A stretch of DNA of 64,000 nucleotides from Cyclospora cayetanensis (GCF_002999335.1 NW_020312048.1:186001-250000); one strand, 5' to 3'; shown: positions 47,139-61,788, counted from the stretch's first letter. The notes: generated by a model not told the origin, from the sequence alone. Made by a program: numbers and translations.

Positions 47139-50100
47139 TCAGTTCCTAGGCCACTGAAATCCACAGGGATGCGCAGAACCCCATGAACCAGAGGCAATGG
47201 GGGAGGCACAGTATGCGGCAAATTGGGGGCTCAAGACCAGAGCTGATGCATCGCTGCTGCTTGCATGACATTTCCCACAACAGCAAACTGCCGCGTAGTC
47301 CCCGTTGATGGGTCCTTCATCCTCAATCTCCTCGTAAGAATCCCTCGTGAGACAGCACGCGCAGTCAAAAAATGAGAGAGGCCAGCTCAGACTCCCTGTA
47401 ATTCGGACTATCCAGGGGTGGGCGATGGCCTCATGCAGCGACATCCTGAGGAGACCAAAGCGATACATTCATCGAACCACAAAGTAATGAGGAATATAGA
47501 TCCTGAGCTTAGAGGTAGCCTCTCTTGATCCCTGCGGCGAAGTACTCTCTGCAAAAGCATCGGTAGAACTGAGGGGCAGTCATACAGCGCCATGCATCCA
47601 CAGGCATACCCACGAGGCCCTCCCCCCGACCCTTTCGAGTAACCCTCAAGCGAATAGATGCTCAGTCTGACCTGCAGCGCGGATCAACAGTTAGCAGTCG
47701 CCTGATAATGTCTTTGCATTCTTCTGAGACGCTTCGCCATTGATAGCCGCTCATTGAGTAGGACCCTAAATAACCAAAGCACACTCTCAGATGGCGACAG
47801 TCAGATGCCCCGACAAAAAAAGGGCGCTTCCTTTTAACAGACGCAAGACTTGGGGAAAAGGGGACGAGAAATGAAGATAGTGCTCCAACAGGAGCAGTCG
47901 CAGCAGCAAATAGGCTTACCCGCCACTATCTTCTGAACCACCTCCCCATCAGACTCGCCGAAGAAGGGCGGGGTGGCTGAAATGATAATATAAAGGATTA
48001 CTCCCAAACTCCACACGTCACTCAAAAATCCATCGTAGTAATTACCAGCCAAGACTTCTGGGGCCAGCTGCACAGGCGCGCGCAAGTATAGCACACGAGA
48101 TGCTTAAAGGCGCATCGCAAGCACTTTCTACAAATATGAAGCATTGCATGAACCCCTGGAGGTAGGCACAACGGCAGGTGCACCAAACATTCTCTGTATC
48201 AGGGTTCACACAAATGGGCATACAACCGTGGCACTCATTTCCCACTGACATCAACTTTTCGCTCAAACTCCAGCACGTCCCGCACACGTGAATCCACCGA
48301 TAGCTTGTCCCCCAAAAGTATGCAGGTTTATCTTTATTTGTCGTGTCTAACTCCCCTCCCCATGAAGACAGTGGACCGAAAGAACCTGCTACTTGTTCCA
48401 TCAGTGAGAGCAAATGACGAGGCATGCATGCACTTACATAGTGAATCGTGCCGCAGGCAGTGCCACTTAGCTCTCCGGGGGTTGCATAGCAGGCAGAGCC
48501 AAAATCCGTAATCTTCACAATGGGTGTGGACCGCAGGGGAGCAGGAGGCCGCCCCTGGCCGTCAAATTCACTAGAGAAACGCGAATCGGCGCACTGGACA
48601 GGGGAACTTCCAGAAGCCCCCGAAGCCCTTGACAGGAATTCATTAGCCGGCAGAGGGTACTTGCCAATGTCTGCCTCCCGCGCAAACAATACGTTTTCGG
48701 GTTTTAAATCGCGGTGGACAATGTTGTTGTTGTGGCAATGCATTACGCCAGACAAGAGCTGAGCAAAGCCAGGAAAACGCACAAAACAGTAGGGCTTGCC
48801 TTTCCCGCATCTCCTCTCCTTCCGTGCGGGAAAGACCGGAGGGAACGGCGCGGCAATGGGCTCTCTCTCCGCAAGAGACGGCCACCAAGGACGGCAACAC
48901 GAAACAAAAGGTAGCTCCTACGTTAGCCACATTCTCTTAAGCAGACGATGAGATGAACACAGAGGTCTCACTTGTGCGAAGATAAGCTTGGCCTGCTCTT
49001 CAGTAAATGCACCATCTGCGACAACACGATCAACCAAGGTGTTTCTGTCGCAGAGCTCCATCACGATGTAAAGGCTCTTCCTGTCTTCGTACACGTCCAG
49101 GACCGACACCACATGCGGATGGCAAGGCAGTCGTCTGCAACAGCACAAGACCCCTTGGAGGACAGCTACGAGATGGAGGAGCAGCCCCTGCCTTTGACTC
49201 CCACTACACGCCAAGAATGCGCTCCCCTTCCCCCTTCCGAGAGGGCTGTGTATCCAGAAAGCGCTACACATTCGGTTGCGCTTTCGAGGTTTTACACACA
49301 TCCCGGCACCCGATCCAATCACAGCACCGGCTCACCTGTGGACCTCCAGTTCCTGCCTGCAGTCCCACGAATCGTCAGTGAGAGCTCGCCTCTTGTCCAG
49401 CATCTTCACCGCCATCATTTCGTGCGTTCTTCTATTCTCGGCCAATACGACCTTTCCGTATCGACCCTCACCCAACACCAGGTGCCCTTGAGGCACCTGC
49501 ACTCCTCCCCCCTTCGCCTCGTTCACTGAACCCGCCGACGCAGCAGGCCCGCCTACTATGATTGCGGTCTCTTGCGAAGAGCAAGCCGTAGAAGAAATAG
49601 ACATCTCTTTAGAGTCCTCTAGATGCCCTTCCTCGGGCCACGCAGCACAGTACAGATTGTACTCTAGATGGATGTTTCTGTCCAAGTCCGGATACACACT
49701 GAAACTGGCCTCGGGGTTACTCCTCCAACACCAGTAGGCCTCGGCAGCTTTGCGCTTCAGAAGTGCTGCATGCGCCGCTGCATGAGCCGCAGCACGGGCC
49801 GCTGCATGTGCTGCCACGTGCGCTGCGTGCGCCGCTGCCTCGAAGGCGTCCTCTAGGAGGCCGCCTCTCGCAACCCCGGAAACACTGGGAGACTCATGGC
49901 TGTAGTCAGCACAACGTGGGGCACGCTCTTTGGAGCCAACACACTGCGACACGAAAGATCCCTCAATTGGGCTGTACAAAGACTCCAGTGCACCCGCTAC
50001 TGAAGTTGAAGAAGCTAACACCCCCCGCCCACTGTGACCTGCAATTCCGCCCCCCTTGAGGTCCTTTCCCCCCCGTAGTTCGTGCAGATTGGGCCCTCCA

Positions 50101-51425
50101 GGAGCTGAGGGAGTCCTCAGTCTCGGCAGTTGCAGGCGGCGGAGCGAACGAGGGGGGTTTGTGTTGCCTCCCTCGTCGTGTTCTTCTGCTGCTGGCGCCG
50201 ACTTGGCCTGTTGCAGTCGTGGATGCTGAAGCCTCCGCAGCCCCCGAGCCGGGATGGGTAGTCTCAAAGGGGATAGTGAGGCAGTTGTTGACGGGCTCGA
50301 GAGGAACGCAGTCGCCACGGTGCTCTCCTCAGAGAGGGCCGCCTCTTTTGTGGTGTGCATTACGGGAGTAGATGTGACGCAAGGCTCATCACCAGCCTTC
50401 GCGACTGTTGGCGCCGTTCCAGCTAGGGCGAGGCCGGCAAGAGCGGCAGCCGTGTTAGAATTCTGTTCCTCCGCTGCTCCGTACACATACACTTCGTAAT
50501 CACACCGAGCCCTCCGGTCAAGACGAGCGCCGCGACTCCCTTCGTCTCCCGAGACTTCAGCTGCTGCATCCTGTCGTCCTGCCACCTTGTGGGCAACTGG
50601 CGCAACTGCAAGAGGAAGGGGAGAGTACGCTCCCGAATCCAAGAGGCCCGCATTCGGAGTTGCGGGCTGGCTGCAACTGTCTAGTGACGAGGCAGAAGAG
50701 AGCAGGGCGCAGGTGCTAGCCTGTGAGATCACGGAAAGGGGCGAGTTCGTTACATCCATGAGTCTTAAGAGTGAGGGGGACAGCAGCTGTGGACGGCGGC
50801 CCTTGCTGCTGTTTAGGGCAGCAAGTGGCAACTGCAACAGCTGCGTGGACGCCCTGTAACCACCCCTTTTGCATGTCTTCTGGGGTGTGGAGAGCTCTCC
50901 CGTTCTGGTGAGGGAACTGGAGCTATTTGCAGCCATTGCTGCATCCCCAGCCTCTCCGTTGAGAGGCTGCGTCTCCTCTGTGCCGCAGTGGCCATCTGGA
51001 GCCGACGAACGAATCTGCAGCAACCCCTGCGCGGGCGGGAGGCAGTAGTCCACAAGGTGAGAAAAGGAGGGCTCTGCTGCTGGCAGGCTCTTTCGCTTAC
51101 GGGTAGGACACAGCCCCACTTCTCCAGAGGGCAGCGCCAACATTTCGGAGGTTTGCATACCACCGTCCAGGATACCCGGCAGAACCGCTCGGCCTTTCGT
51201 GGAGGATGCAGAAGCTCCGGGAGGCCTTGCATGAGAATAGCGTCCCACAGAAAGGCACGTGTCGCTTTGGAAGCCGGAGAAAGATGCAGTCTTTGCTGCA
51301 AGGGCCTTTGTGGTGTTTGAACTGTCGGCGCTTAGCAAACGGCACCTGTGCCGCCCGGCCGAGGAAGCAGAGTGGCTGGGGGGCCTCCGAGCTTCCTCCT
51401 GCTCCATCAACTGTCCACCAACCAT
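47139..51425 (-). CDS. CAMK-like serine/threonine protein kinase with long N-terminal extension
   Basis: Six exons in phase: 51425-49336, 49134-48972, 48758-48438, 48067-47920, 47765-47672 and 47445-47139; 1,040 aa. The kinase domain covers about residues 650-960: glycine loop LGEGRYGKVV (651), Lys674 in AVKML, catalytic loop HRDLKPENVLF (766), ITDFG (Asp836), GTIHYLAPEVL, DVWSLGVILYII, and the C-lobe KDIIRRLLTVDP then HPWIV. All catalytic residues are present, so it should be active. The C-lobe pattern is that of CAMK/CDPK kinases, but no EF-hand follows, so it is not a canonical CDPK. About 48 extra residues separate the catalytic loop from DFG. The first 650 residues are mostly disordered, Ser/Pro-rich, with an Ala/His helix-like tract (AAHAAHVAAHAAARAAAHAA) just before the kinase. 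The frame is open a short way upstream of the chosen ATG; another ATG lies at 51407. Confidence 0.95.
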
Positions 51426-54400
51426 CCTACAGCGAATCGGCGAGACAGGGTACAACGGGGGTCTTACGAAAGGGGACACAAAGACGCATATAAAGGCGAT
51501 GAAAGGGCCCGACGTCAGAACAAACTGGGGGTTGAGGTTCGTGGAAAGCTCCCTAGGCCTAGCTTAAACAGTAAAGAAAGGGGAAGAATAATGAGGAAGG
51601 GAACAAACAAAAAGACTAGAGCAAAATATCCGGGGTGCAGCGCGATTCGTCTGCGGAGCGCTATGATTATATGGGGGTTCCGTTAGACACGCGGGGCGGA
51701 AGTACTGTAAAAGGGGGGCCCTCAGTCAAAATGACAAGAAGCAAACGGCTGCAAGGATGGAAGAAAGGGGTGGAAGGACCTCTGAGAGCGGCGTTTTCTA
51801 TATACGCATAGAGCCAAGAAGAGCGCTGATTCCTCTCTTCCTGTCCTAAAGCTCGCTCTCTTTCTGTGCGACGGGGTGTCTGTGCACCTGCCAACCCTCT
51901 CAAGTTATCCCTCTGGGACTGCGGCGGCAGCTAAATCAACGGAATTCAAAAAACGGGCAGACAGAGGGTGTTGCATCCTCCATAAGAAATCATTGATGCA
52001 CAAGCAGAGTCAACCCCAAAAGAAAATATTAGGGAACTGTGGAGGCCTTCGGCGTGGAGCAGAGGGTCCCACAGAGGACGGAAGGGCCCCTAGTCGCGAG
52101 AGAAGAGACGACAGAGCTCTTAGCCGTTCGCTTCGGGGATGGGCGCTGAAGGGACTGAGAAGGGCCTCACGAGGGGCGGGAGATGGGCAGCTAGACGGGG
52201 AGAGTAGGAGACAGCAGAACAACTGCGTCCCTCCCACATTAGATGGGCATTAATTATCCATGTGGCCCGTGTGAAGAGTTTAGCAACAAGGCAGCAAACG
52301 ATAAGGTCTCCGCCGTAGCAGGGAGTCTCCCCCTGCCCCATACAAGGGGCAACAAAGGCCTGCTGCATAAACAGATAATCCTGGGCAGAGGGGGCAGGGG
52401 ATCCCCTCTACTACAGCAACGGCTGACGGGAAGAAAAACAAGAAGAGAAGGGAGAGGCGACACGCAACGATAACAGCAGCAGTAGGGCTGCAACCGGGGG
52501 TGCAGTGCAGTAGGCACCGCTGAGAGCGGTGCCATCCATACCCCTGAGGACGCTCACTGCTGAATCTTAATACCAAAACTCGGATATCTGAGGTACGAAT
52601 AAGGCATCAAAAAACCGTTAAAGCCCTTTATGTTAAGGTTTGCCTTATCAGACCCAGCTTTTCAAGTCAAACCTTTTCCAGGGTCCACCCGAATGGGGCG
52701 GGGACACACCCCACGCGTATCTTATACTCCTGTGGGGGAAATCTTTTCAATTTCGGTCCCATCTAATGCGCTTCAATTATTATAGGGGTCTATGTACATG
52801 TGCACAGACAAAGCAAAGGTAGACATCAAATGCTTCTCTCCCCCGCATGACACTTACCCCCCACACAGCACTGCGCATGAGGCCCACTGCCCTTACAAGA
52901 CAGGTTCCGTAGTATTCACCCAGCCCACCAAAGGCATTTGAGCCTAGAATAAAGATCTTTGCTGTTATATTTCTGTCTATCCGGCTATTTCAACGTTCCA
53001 GGCGAATGTGCACCGGGGTTCAAGACAGCATGAGTAGCGGCCCACTCCGCTCTTATATCAGTTCACCGACACAAGTTACAAAAGTATGCATTTCAGACCT
53101 AATCAAGCACTGACTGATTAGTGTGGCTGTGTCCATGCTCAATTTGTTGCACAATAGGGCTGGTTACCTACAATTAGAGTGGACACCGTTTGCACGTGAA
53201 ATACACTACAAAGTGCAATCGGCTACTATGCGCTATTGCGTCGAGGGCGCACCCCTGCGCACCCTGTCCATCAATTCGCTCCTTAAACTAAAATCCTGCT
53301 GGTTGAGGGCGTGGGAAGGGGTGATATAATAGAAAATGACGGGTCACAGCTTTCTGAAGTTTTGATTTGGGCTTCGGAGTAGTTGTGACACTCCATCTGA
53401 GCCATCAATAGGGAGGCACTTAGCTTTAGACTTAATATACAGGTCAACAAAAAAATATCAAGGGTCCTTCCAAAGAAAACACATTCTTTAAGTGCCCCTG
53501 CCCTTTAGTGCTCCCCACTCGAGGGGAGATGGCCAGCTAAGGTGCGAGTACTTGCACCCTCAGTAGACTTAGAGAGTTCAAAGCCGGCTGAACTCAGCAA
53601 CTAACGCGCGACAACACGCCTTCTTTTATCACGCTAACGGTAGCGTGTAATAAATGAGATATCTGGACAGACAAACCACTGAGTACATTCTCTACAAATT
53701 CGTAGTTAAATATGTGGTGTTGCGGAAGCAACAGTTGTGGTGTTACTTGGCACGCTGCACCGTAGGGAGACCTTGGAAGAAGCTATAAATGGGTAACTCT
53801 TTACACGGCCTTTGGTCGATGCGTATGCGGCAGGGGTGCGTCGAGTGTTACAGCGGTTGTTCTCTTTTCCTTTGAACACACGCACCTACGTGTTATTCGC
53901 AAGAGCCAGCAAGAGCTTTCAGTGGCGGTGACATTACATCAATTTCACTTTAAAGCACTACGTGGTTTACTGGATATGGATCATCTAATGGATAGAGGGA
54001 CACAGGTGTTATAAGTGCCAAAACCGCATGATCTGATGCTTATGCTACCCTGACAGTCCTGCGGGCAAAGATACACTTAGAGAGCTTCTATTAGATTGAT
54101 TATATTTGAACACGAACTGGAAGCCAATTGATTGCTTCGTACTGCTATCCGATCTGCAGCATACTGTTGCCTCAATATAATAAAAATCACTGCTGTGCGC
54201 GTACGCGCTGTGCGACCAGCTCTGAGTACTGTTTGCTTGGGGAGTGCAGGAGTGCTCACCCTAGCAGTCCCTCTTTTCTCATGCTGGAACCCTGAGAGCG
54301 AAGGCACTTAAATACGGGAACTCTGTGTGAATGAGCTACGATAAACAGAAAAGGAAATTTACCATCAATATGGAAACGTATTCCCAAGCTTTTATCAGCC

Positions 54401-57400
54401 AGACGGGGGCGTAGCTCGCTTTAAACCCTCTAAGTAAAAAAATACGAGCTCTCGTTGCATCATGTTTATTGGATGGCGAGGTACTTAAATAAAGTGTCTG
54501 TGAGAAGGGACTCGAAAAAAGTCCCACGTTTATGCCATTGTAAGTTTTGGGGAAAAGTGTTAGTGGTGGGTGTCGAAGGCATATGGCCACGGCAAGTTCG
54601 ATTAGATCCGTGAATCATTACAGACAAAAGCGGCTGTGCTGCACAATACTGATCCTTCAGGCCATCGCGAGGACATATCGAAGACCATTATGATAAGTTC
54701 CTAACAGTACTTCACCATAATGTCGTGCTGCAGGAGCCGCCTAAGCCAGGATACAACTTTAGTATTATAGAGGTTCTAGAATCTCTTCGTAACGCACAGC
54801 AATGACTGATGATTCAAGTAGCTGGCTGTGTGCCAATCACATCGCATAAAGTTTTCCTTCCCTGCAGTAGTAACCACTTATCGTTTTCCGGTGATGCGAT
54901 GGAAGTAACAAGCAAGAATTTGGCGTTTGGGTAGCCCGTAGCTGGATGTAAGTGAGCAACACGCATCAACTCATCACTAACATTGGGCTTATAAGAAGAA
55001 ATGACGATTAACGTCTGGTAGCGGAAGTACCAGCGGAGTGGTAAGGCGACCGAAAAGCGTCCTTGCTGCGGCATTTGCCTCCTCTGCTCAGGTCACAGAC
55101 TAGTTTTTCTTGAGTGGACCAAGCAAAGAAGCAGCGAGCCAAGCAAATCCAGGACTGAAACTATGGTCATAAGGTGCAAGCTAAGACAGGTTTTACCGTT
55201 CATGTAGTTGTTCAACTGGAAAGGCCACGCCTTGGTGTGACATATGGCTTGGGTCCTCGCTCATTTCCTCCCGCGGAAACACAGAATCCTAGAAACACAA
55301 TTGTCATGGTAAAACCACGCCCCTGTACGCCCCCATATATTACTGTTTGTTCCGCAACATGTGTATCGCATGCCGTAAATACTGTAGGTCTTCTTAAGCA
55401 TTTCGTTCGCAGGCTGACACTTCGTCCGTTACGTCCATACAGCTACCCCTGATGGGCTCATGGAATTCTGCGTTAGCTATCTATTGTAGTTCAGCATGGG
55501 CATTAGCCAGTCCAAGCGGATACAGGTATATTCGAGTTTTTCGAAGTACAAGGATGTAACGTCTTTTTTTGCTTGTGGTCAGGGTGAATGGGGACTTCTA
55601 AGAGACCGTCTGTGAAATTACATGTCAAGCTGACTAATGGCTCGTGAGGTTTGTCTCCTATTTCGCCAACGTGGGGCATAGGCAACAATCTAGTTAAGGG
55701 GATCGCATTCAATCCACATACGCCACCTCCCAATTAATCTGAGGACCAACACCGGGTTAAGCCCAAAAGGCGCTGGCTGATTCCTGCACTTTGCCGCTTC
55801 GCTACGAATTATGCTCCTGCCGCTTAATTCCATCGTCAGACTGGGGGAGCTTCCGATATCGCCACACACGTCTTAGAGTTATCCCAGGGAATATATCCAT
55901 ACGCTGCGTTGAACGAACACAAGATGACTATCCTACTGGCAGATCGTTATCATTTAGCATATCCACTTTGATGTATGCCCATCATTGCTGTTTCTCAGCA
56001 GCAGCTCAATCAAGTTTCCTTCAACTAAACCTGCTACAGCTTCTGTATACCGGAGCGCATGATCCGAAGCGTCTTCTCTTGTTGCGCTGCTGAGATATCC
56101 ACGTAGAGACTGGTTCACCCTGTTGAGCAATTGAATCTACCTCGCTCACTACAGATTTGATGGCCACTTTTAGGAAACCAAGATGTGATCTTTCCAAGTG
56201 CTTCATGGCACACCACGGTCTACAGTGCGCAGCTGTAGCCAAGTGCGCCTCTTCGACTAAGAGACTCATGGCACGATCAAGATTACTTCTTGGCGCACCC
56301 GCACAGCACGGAAGTCACGGACCATGCTGAGGGGACTCAACTCCGAGTTGAAGCGGCATTGAACTGCCATAGCATTGCCAATCCGTGCACTGTGCCGCAC
56401 AACCGCTCTTCTCTGCGACGATTCACATATTCTACTGAAATCGAGTGCGCCTTTTACTTTTGAAAGCCATTTACTTCATGATATTGCTAAGATTCACAAT
56501 GGAAAAGAATGGCCTAGTGTGGTTCGAAATAAAGTGGGCCCCCCGTCGTCAGTGCATCCTGATTTCATTCCGCAGTGCCGGCTTGCGCAAAAGCATCATG
56601 TTCTTTTGAGCCATGCTGCGATTCGCAATGGAGTATGAAAGCTCTCACGGTCATTTTGGTAGCCTGGGATGACTCGTGCCGCAAAGAAGTGTGGGCTGCC
56701 GCGCCGAGATGGTCGGCAGCTGTAGCGGCGTAATTTTTCTGAAGTCGGCCTTTTGCAATGCGATCAAGTTTCTGAGAAAAAAGGCTGTCTCATATATGGA
56801 CGTCTTTGATGGGCTGCCGGAGTTCAAGTGCCAGGATAGTATACATGTCGTTGTCGACATGCAAGCCCAGTAAATCTTGCCATTTCATCTGTTGCTGCAG
56901 TTCTCCGATGGAAGTTAAGCTGCTGAAATATCGTTAACTGATGTTTGGAAAAGCTTCGAATACTCCAAGAATATCGTTACGGATGAGGGGCTGGAGTTTG
57001 CTGGTGCGGTCTAGTGTGCCGCTATGACCAGCCTACACAGTGATCACAATGTGACCACGGTGAATTAGCTTGGGGCAGATGGACAAACACAGCGCACTAG
57101 CCGCTATCTCTTGCAGCAGTTCCGACTCTATGCTCACAAAAGCTCAATTGCTCGGCTTGATATTCTTCCTACCCCTTGGTAGGCCTACAATTTATCAGTA
57201 CACTCGTTTACCATGTGCTTTGCCGCATCCTTGGTCTACAATCAGGAGGCCTCACCAATCCGAGCGAAACCTGGTGACAATATGTCAGCAGCCACCCTTT
57301 GCGGCAGAGGGGTCCAAAGAACATTTGTCTAGTACACGCGAATATGTGCACAATGTTCAAGATAGCCAAGCGCTGAATTATGATAAGCGGGAGTGGCCTG

Positions 57401-60400
57401 GGTTTCTAGCCTGGAAATTTTGTCATAATTGATCGGCAACCTTTACGAAGCGGGCCAAAATGTGGCCAGACAAAGATGTTAACGCCTGCGAGGATTGCAA
57501 AATCTGCTATTTTCTTACCAGCCAACTCTTTTCTTTCTATCATCGCCTTACTTAAAGGTTGGAGGTGTCACAGAACTGTCAATATTGGCTTCCAAAAATA
57601 TTTTCAAAAGTGCCTTGCTACGCACAGGCTTTTAATCGCAGGCAAATGAACCGTGTGGAGACAAAGTATCCTCGGAGAGCTGGGAAATCGCTGCGTTCGA
57701 GGATACATTCGGCGGACGTTCCCGGTGAAGTGGGGTGGAAAACGTTAAGTTTGGTGGCTTGCAGAGGGACAGCTGCAAATCCTGTTGGCAACTGGAGAAT
57801 TTGCGGCATTTTTTGGCTCGCAGCGCTAGGCGTACTAATACTAGTGATGTTTCTTGGTAATTTTTCTCCCCAGCTGACATGCTGCGTGAAGGAGTTACCT
57901 TCATCCATGTCTATTGCTTGAAAGTTCCCGGCCGACACTGTTGAGGTGAAATACAGATTCAAACTTTGTTCGCAGGCAAATTTAGGCATGCTGTTCTTAC
58001 GTTCTTCCTCATGCCTTTTTCTGGGCACCAAAGTCGGCTGTGTTGCACGTACGCTTCTGTTAGCGTGAATGGATTGCCCGATGAGGCGCGAAGCACTGCT
58101 CAGCTGATAATTTTCAAATACCGATACGCATCTACGTGTCTTCTGTTTTTACTTAGAGCAGGAGGTTTATACACTTGAGTGCTCCGAGGACAGCTAGCCA
58201 TCGCACCCTCGTAGCCTTATTGCTTTAGTCCCTTGTACATTATTGGCCAGTCTGTGAGATTTTCCCCAGAGATCTCTCTTTATGGGTATATGCCTGCTTT
58301 TCCTCTCTTTCTGGCATCGTAGTTTGCGTTCAGGCCTGCCTGGGTAGTCTCGATGTGGGGGGAAGTATTCCTCTGTCTTGCACACAGTTGGCCTCGACGG
58401 GCATTGCAGCAAAAGGCCTTCCAATCTAGAAGGGAGGAAAGATGTAGCAGGCAAGACTGCACCTATGCAATTTTTGCAAAAATATGCCTTTATAATAAGG
58501 AATAAGTCAAGCATTGATCGAGTGGTTTGCCTTTCCATACTTCATTGATTGTGGAGTAGAGTTAATTTGATGCAAGACGAAGTAGTGTCGCTTGCTAGCG
58601 TGCCAGGCGTGATATACAAGTAGCTGTGGGACGTACTTGGAGTGCCTAGAGGGTGTTGCACACACATTCTAACGGTCCCTCTCTCCGCTCGTCGCAAGGC
58701 TTTTGAGGATGGCACGTAATAATGGGAATTTTTTTTATAGAACACTTGTTCAATTTCTAATAATTTTTGTTTCGAGTCTGAAGTTAAGTGTGTACTGTAA
58801 AAAGCTTAGACACAGGGTAGCAGGCAATCGTCTCATGCCAGTACAGCTACCGTGCAGTAAAGCAACTCTACCATCGCACCTCCAGCTAATTTCTTCGTAA
58901 TTAGAGTTATGCTGCCTTCGATACGCAAACATGCAGAACTAGAAGCCTTGCACTCCTGTAGTACCGCCGCCTTTACGTTCTGCTAGCGCAGAAACAGGAC
59001 CTTAACCTTACAACAAAACAAGGCCTTTGTGTGACTAGAGTAATTTAGGAGGAAAAGTTTTGCCTGGCTTTCCTACAACTGAGAATTATTCCCACATACT
59101 TAAGCTTAAAAGCTTGAACTTCATCATAAGCATGGTTGCAGCATGATAAAATGGAACATCGCTATTGTTCAGATAACTGCTTGTGCCTGGAGCGGCAATG
59201 GCATCCACTGGGTCAGCGGGAAAGCCATTATTCCCGAGGCCCCAGCTTGGCTTGCACACAACACCGCAAGTGGAGACAGTTATCGCCATATGAACAGCCT
59301 TTGATTGTTAACATCTCTTAGAGCTTGCTGCTTCGTTGATGCTAGAATTTGCCGTGAGTAGTGAAGACTTCTTTATCGGTGTTGGGTTCTGGCTTCGACA
59401 CGTGCTGCAACGGGCCCTGTGGGTGTGAAAGCATGGGGAATGGAAGTCTAATTCCAAGGGCCTCTTTGCGGAGTTATATCACTCATGTCCAAGGCACAGA
59501 AGACTATTTGTTCTTTATTTGGTTTGCAAGGGCTTTAATCAAGTTTGAGCAGAGTGGTAATGGGGCTTGCGATCTCGGCAGGTGTGCACTTACACCGCAT
59601 TAGAGACCTTTGCGTCCACATTGTTTTTTTAATCTTCGAATTTCATGGCAGTTCACCTATAGAGCTAGTCCAAAAACATTTTGTCTCCCGAGGCTGAGGT
59701 CTGCAGAGGCAGGCACCAAGGTGGCAGAGGAACTCCCTCACGTAGTTCCACTGCACCTGTTGGGGGTGCACTCGAGACTCGTCTGGCCCTTCATGATTCC
59801 TAGAACCCCCATTTCTGCCTGATAGTATTTATTCGCACAAATTTTGCAAAGCAACCCACTGTTCGAGGGGATTGGGAGAGCCAACAACCATGAGATATGG
59901 CACTTTGGAGAGTTAGCTATCGCTCGGGGTTCACGGCCAAAGTCCTCATTGGTTCAACTCAAGTGTGTCAGGGGCAAGTATTTAAAGCACTTCTGAAGCT
60001 TAGCGGAGTGTCTGAAGGCCTTCATCACCATTCATTGCCGGGAGCTAGCAACTGGTGATTATCAATACAGCTCGTCACCTACAGGGCCCGTAGGTCTCTG
60101 CGTGTTAGTGCAAGGGAGCAGCTTCTAACTGCCAAGAAAGCAGCTGAAGATGTGGTCATTGTTTCAGTCAACTGCAGTCTATTGTTTATCCTAACCCCAA
60201 AGCAGCATACTTTGCGGAGCTGTAAAACCTGCAAGTATCCTCTCCTCACAACTCTCCAGGTCTCTACGCCCTCGTGCATTTCTTCGAAAATTCCATTTTA
60301 AGTTTTCTTGCATAGCCTCATGATTATGACGCATCCGTAATTAACATATAGCTGCAAAACTTTACACCATCTGTTTAGTAGCAACAGCCCGTACCACAGA

Positions 60401-61788
60401 TAAGCCTAACAAATACACCATGGCATGTGCTTTATTAATGTATGAATCTTGGCGGAATCGCAGCCTAATGTTCCATTGAGAGACAATCAACTCCAAACAC
60501 AATAAAAAGGTTAATAGAAAGTTGTTGAACGCTTCCCCCCAAAACGTTAATGCGTTCTCGCGCCGTTCATAGCTCTTGCTATTAGGGGAATGGGAAGGCT
60601 AGGGTACGCATACCTGCATCTACTAAGCTCTCCGAGTATTTACAACTAGCAGCGCAGCATGAAGCGCGCACACGCATAGCACTGCGCCTTCTCTTATCCA
60701 GCTAAGAGCACTTGGCAACAAATGTGGTACACGGGCAGCCAAACCCATAGGTAAATTCATCACTAACCTGTACGTAAATATAACTCTCGCAGCAGAAAGT
60801 GCTTAGCGTTGCTTAGCTCGTTATATTTAACACACTTAGAGCTGCAACCCACTATCTCCACAAGGCACCCCGCTGTACTAGTAAGCATAGAGAAGACATA
60901 CCAGTGCACAGCTAACTGCATTGCTTGGAGCTAGCTCTTCCTTTTGTGAGTATTTCGCAGTACCTGTATTCGCGGCAGTGCGCATTCCTTCACCCACAAA
61001 AGATATGCATTCCTCTGTAAATATTTTGGCGTAGAAACTAAGCGTGAGTGTATTCTTGCTTCTAAGCCATGGCATTCGCTCTGGCGGTTGGGCTGGATTC
61101 TACTATACTAAAAGTGAGTGCTTTGCTGATGCTAAGTCATGTCATTCATTCTGGCGCGTGGGCCGGCTTCTGCTGTCCCTCCAGGTCTTCCTCCTCCATC
61201 AATATCCATTGCCGGTACCTTCATCGAGCTCATGACTCTCCGAATTTCAGACGAGGACCTTTTGAATTGAAATGCTGAAATTTAGTTTGACTTGCTAACT
61301 GAATGCATCCAGTACAATTGGATGAACGGTGGAGCAACTTCATCAAACCGGGCAGGCCAAACATGAGAACAGCACTCGCTCAAAAATAAACCCAGGCTTA
61401 GCAAAAGTAGTTAAGCCTCCTAACCGAATATCATTATAACCTTCTTGAGCCCTTTAGTAGGGGTTTGAACTCAAGGGGAGAGAAAACAAACAGGGTACAG
61501 GTTGCTGCACTTTTTGAGCACTGCGAGCATTCGCATGCGCACGTACTTCGCAACTTAGCGCAGAGCCATCCAGCGTCCATTCTCGTAAATATTGGCCTAA
61601 TTATGCACTTAACAGAAAATAGAAACAGCCAAATATTGAAGCCAGCTCGTGGCTATGCCAGAATTTAATTCTTACAGTGTGTTGGAAACAATCCACGTGT
61701 AGGTTGGCACGCTTTACTCGCTACGCTCCATGAAGATTTATTGCCAAACGAACTTGAATTGACACTATTTTTTATTTTTGTTGCAAAG
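51426..61788. other. 10-kb gene-poor, repeat-poor stretch
   Basis: The first 1 kb upstream of the kinase is probably promoter and 5' UTR. From about 52.6 kb the sequence is CAG-free, near even in base composition and broken into short frames on both strands. A few fragments look slightly exon-like: 57763-57855 (+) would encode NPVGNWRICGIFWLAALGV with flanking AG and GT signals. None can be linked into a gene with confidence. No tRNA, rRNA, transposase or reverse-transcriptase motif was seen. Confidence 0.45.
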
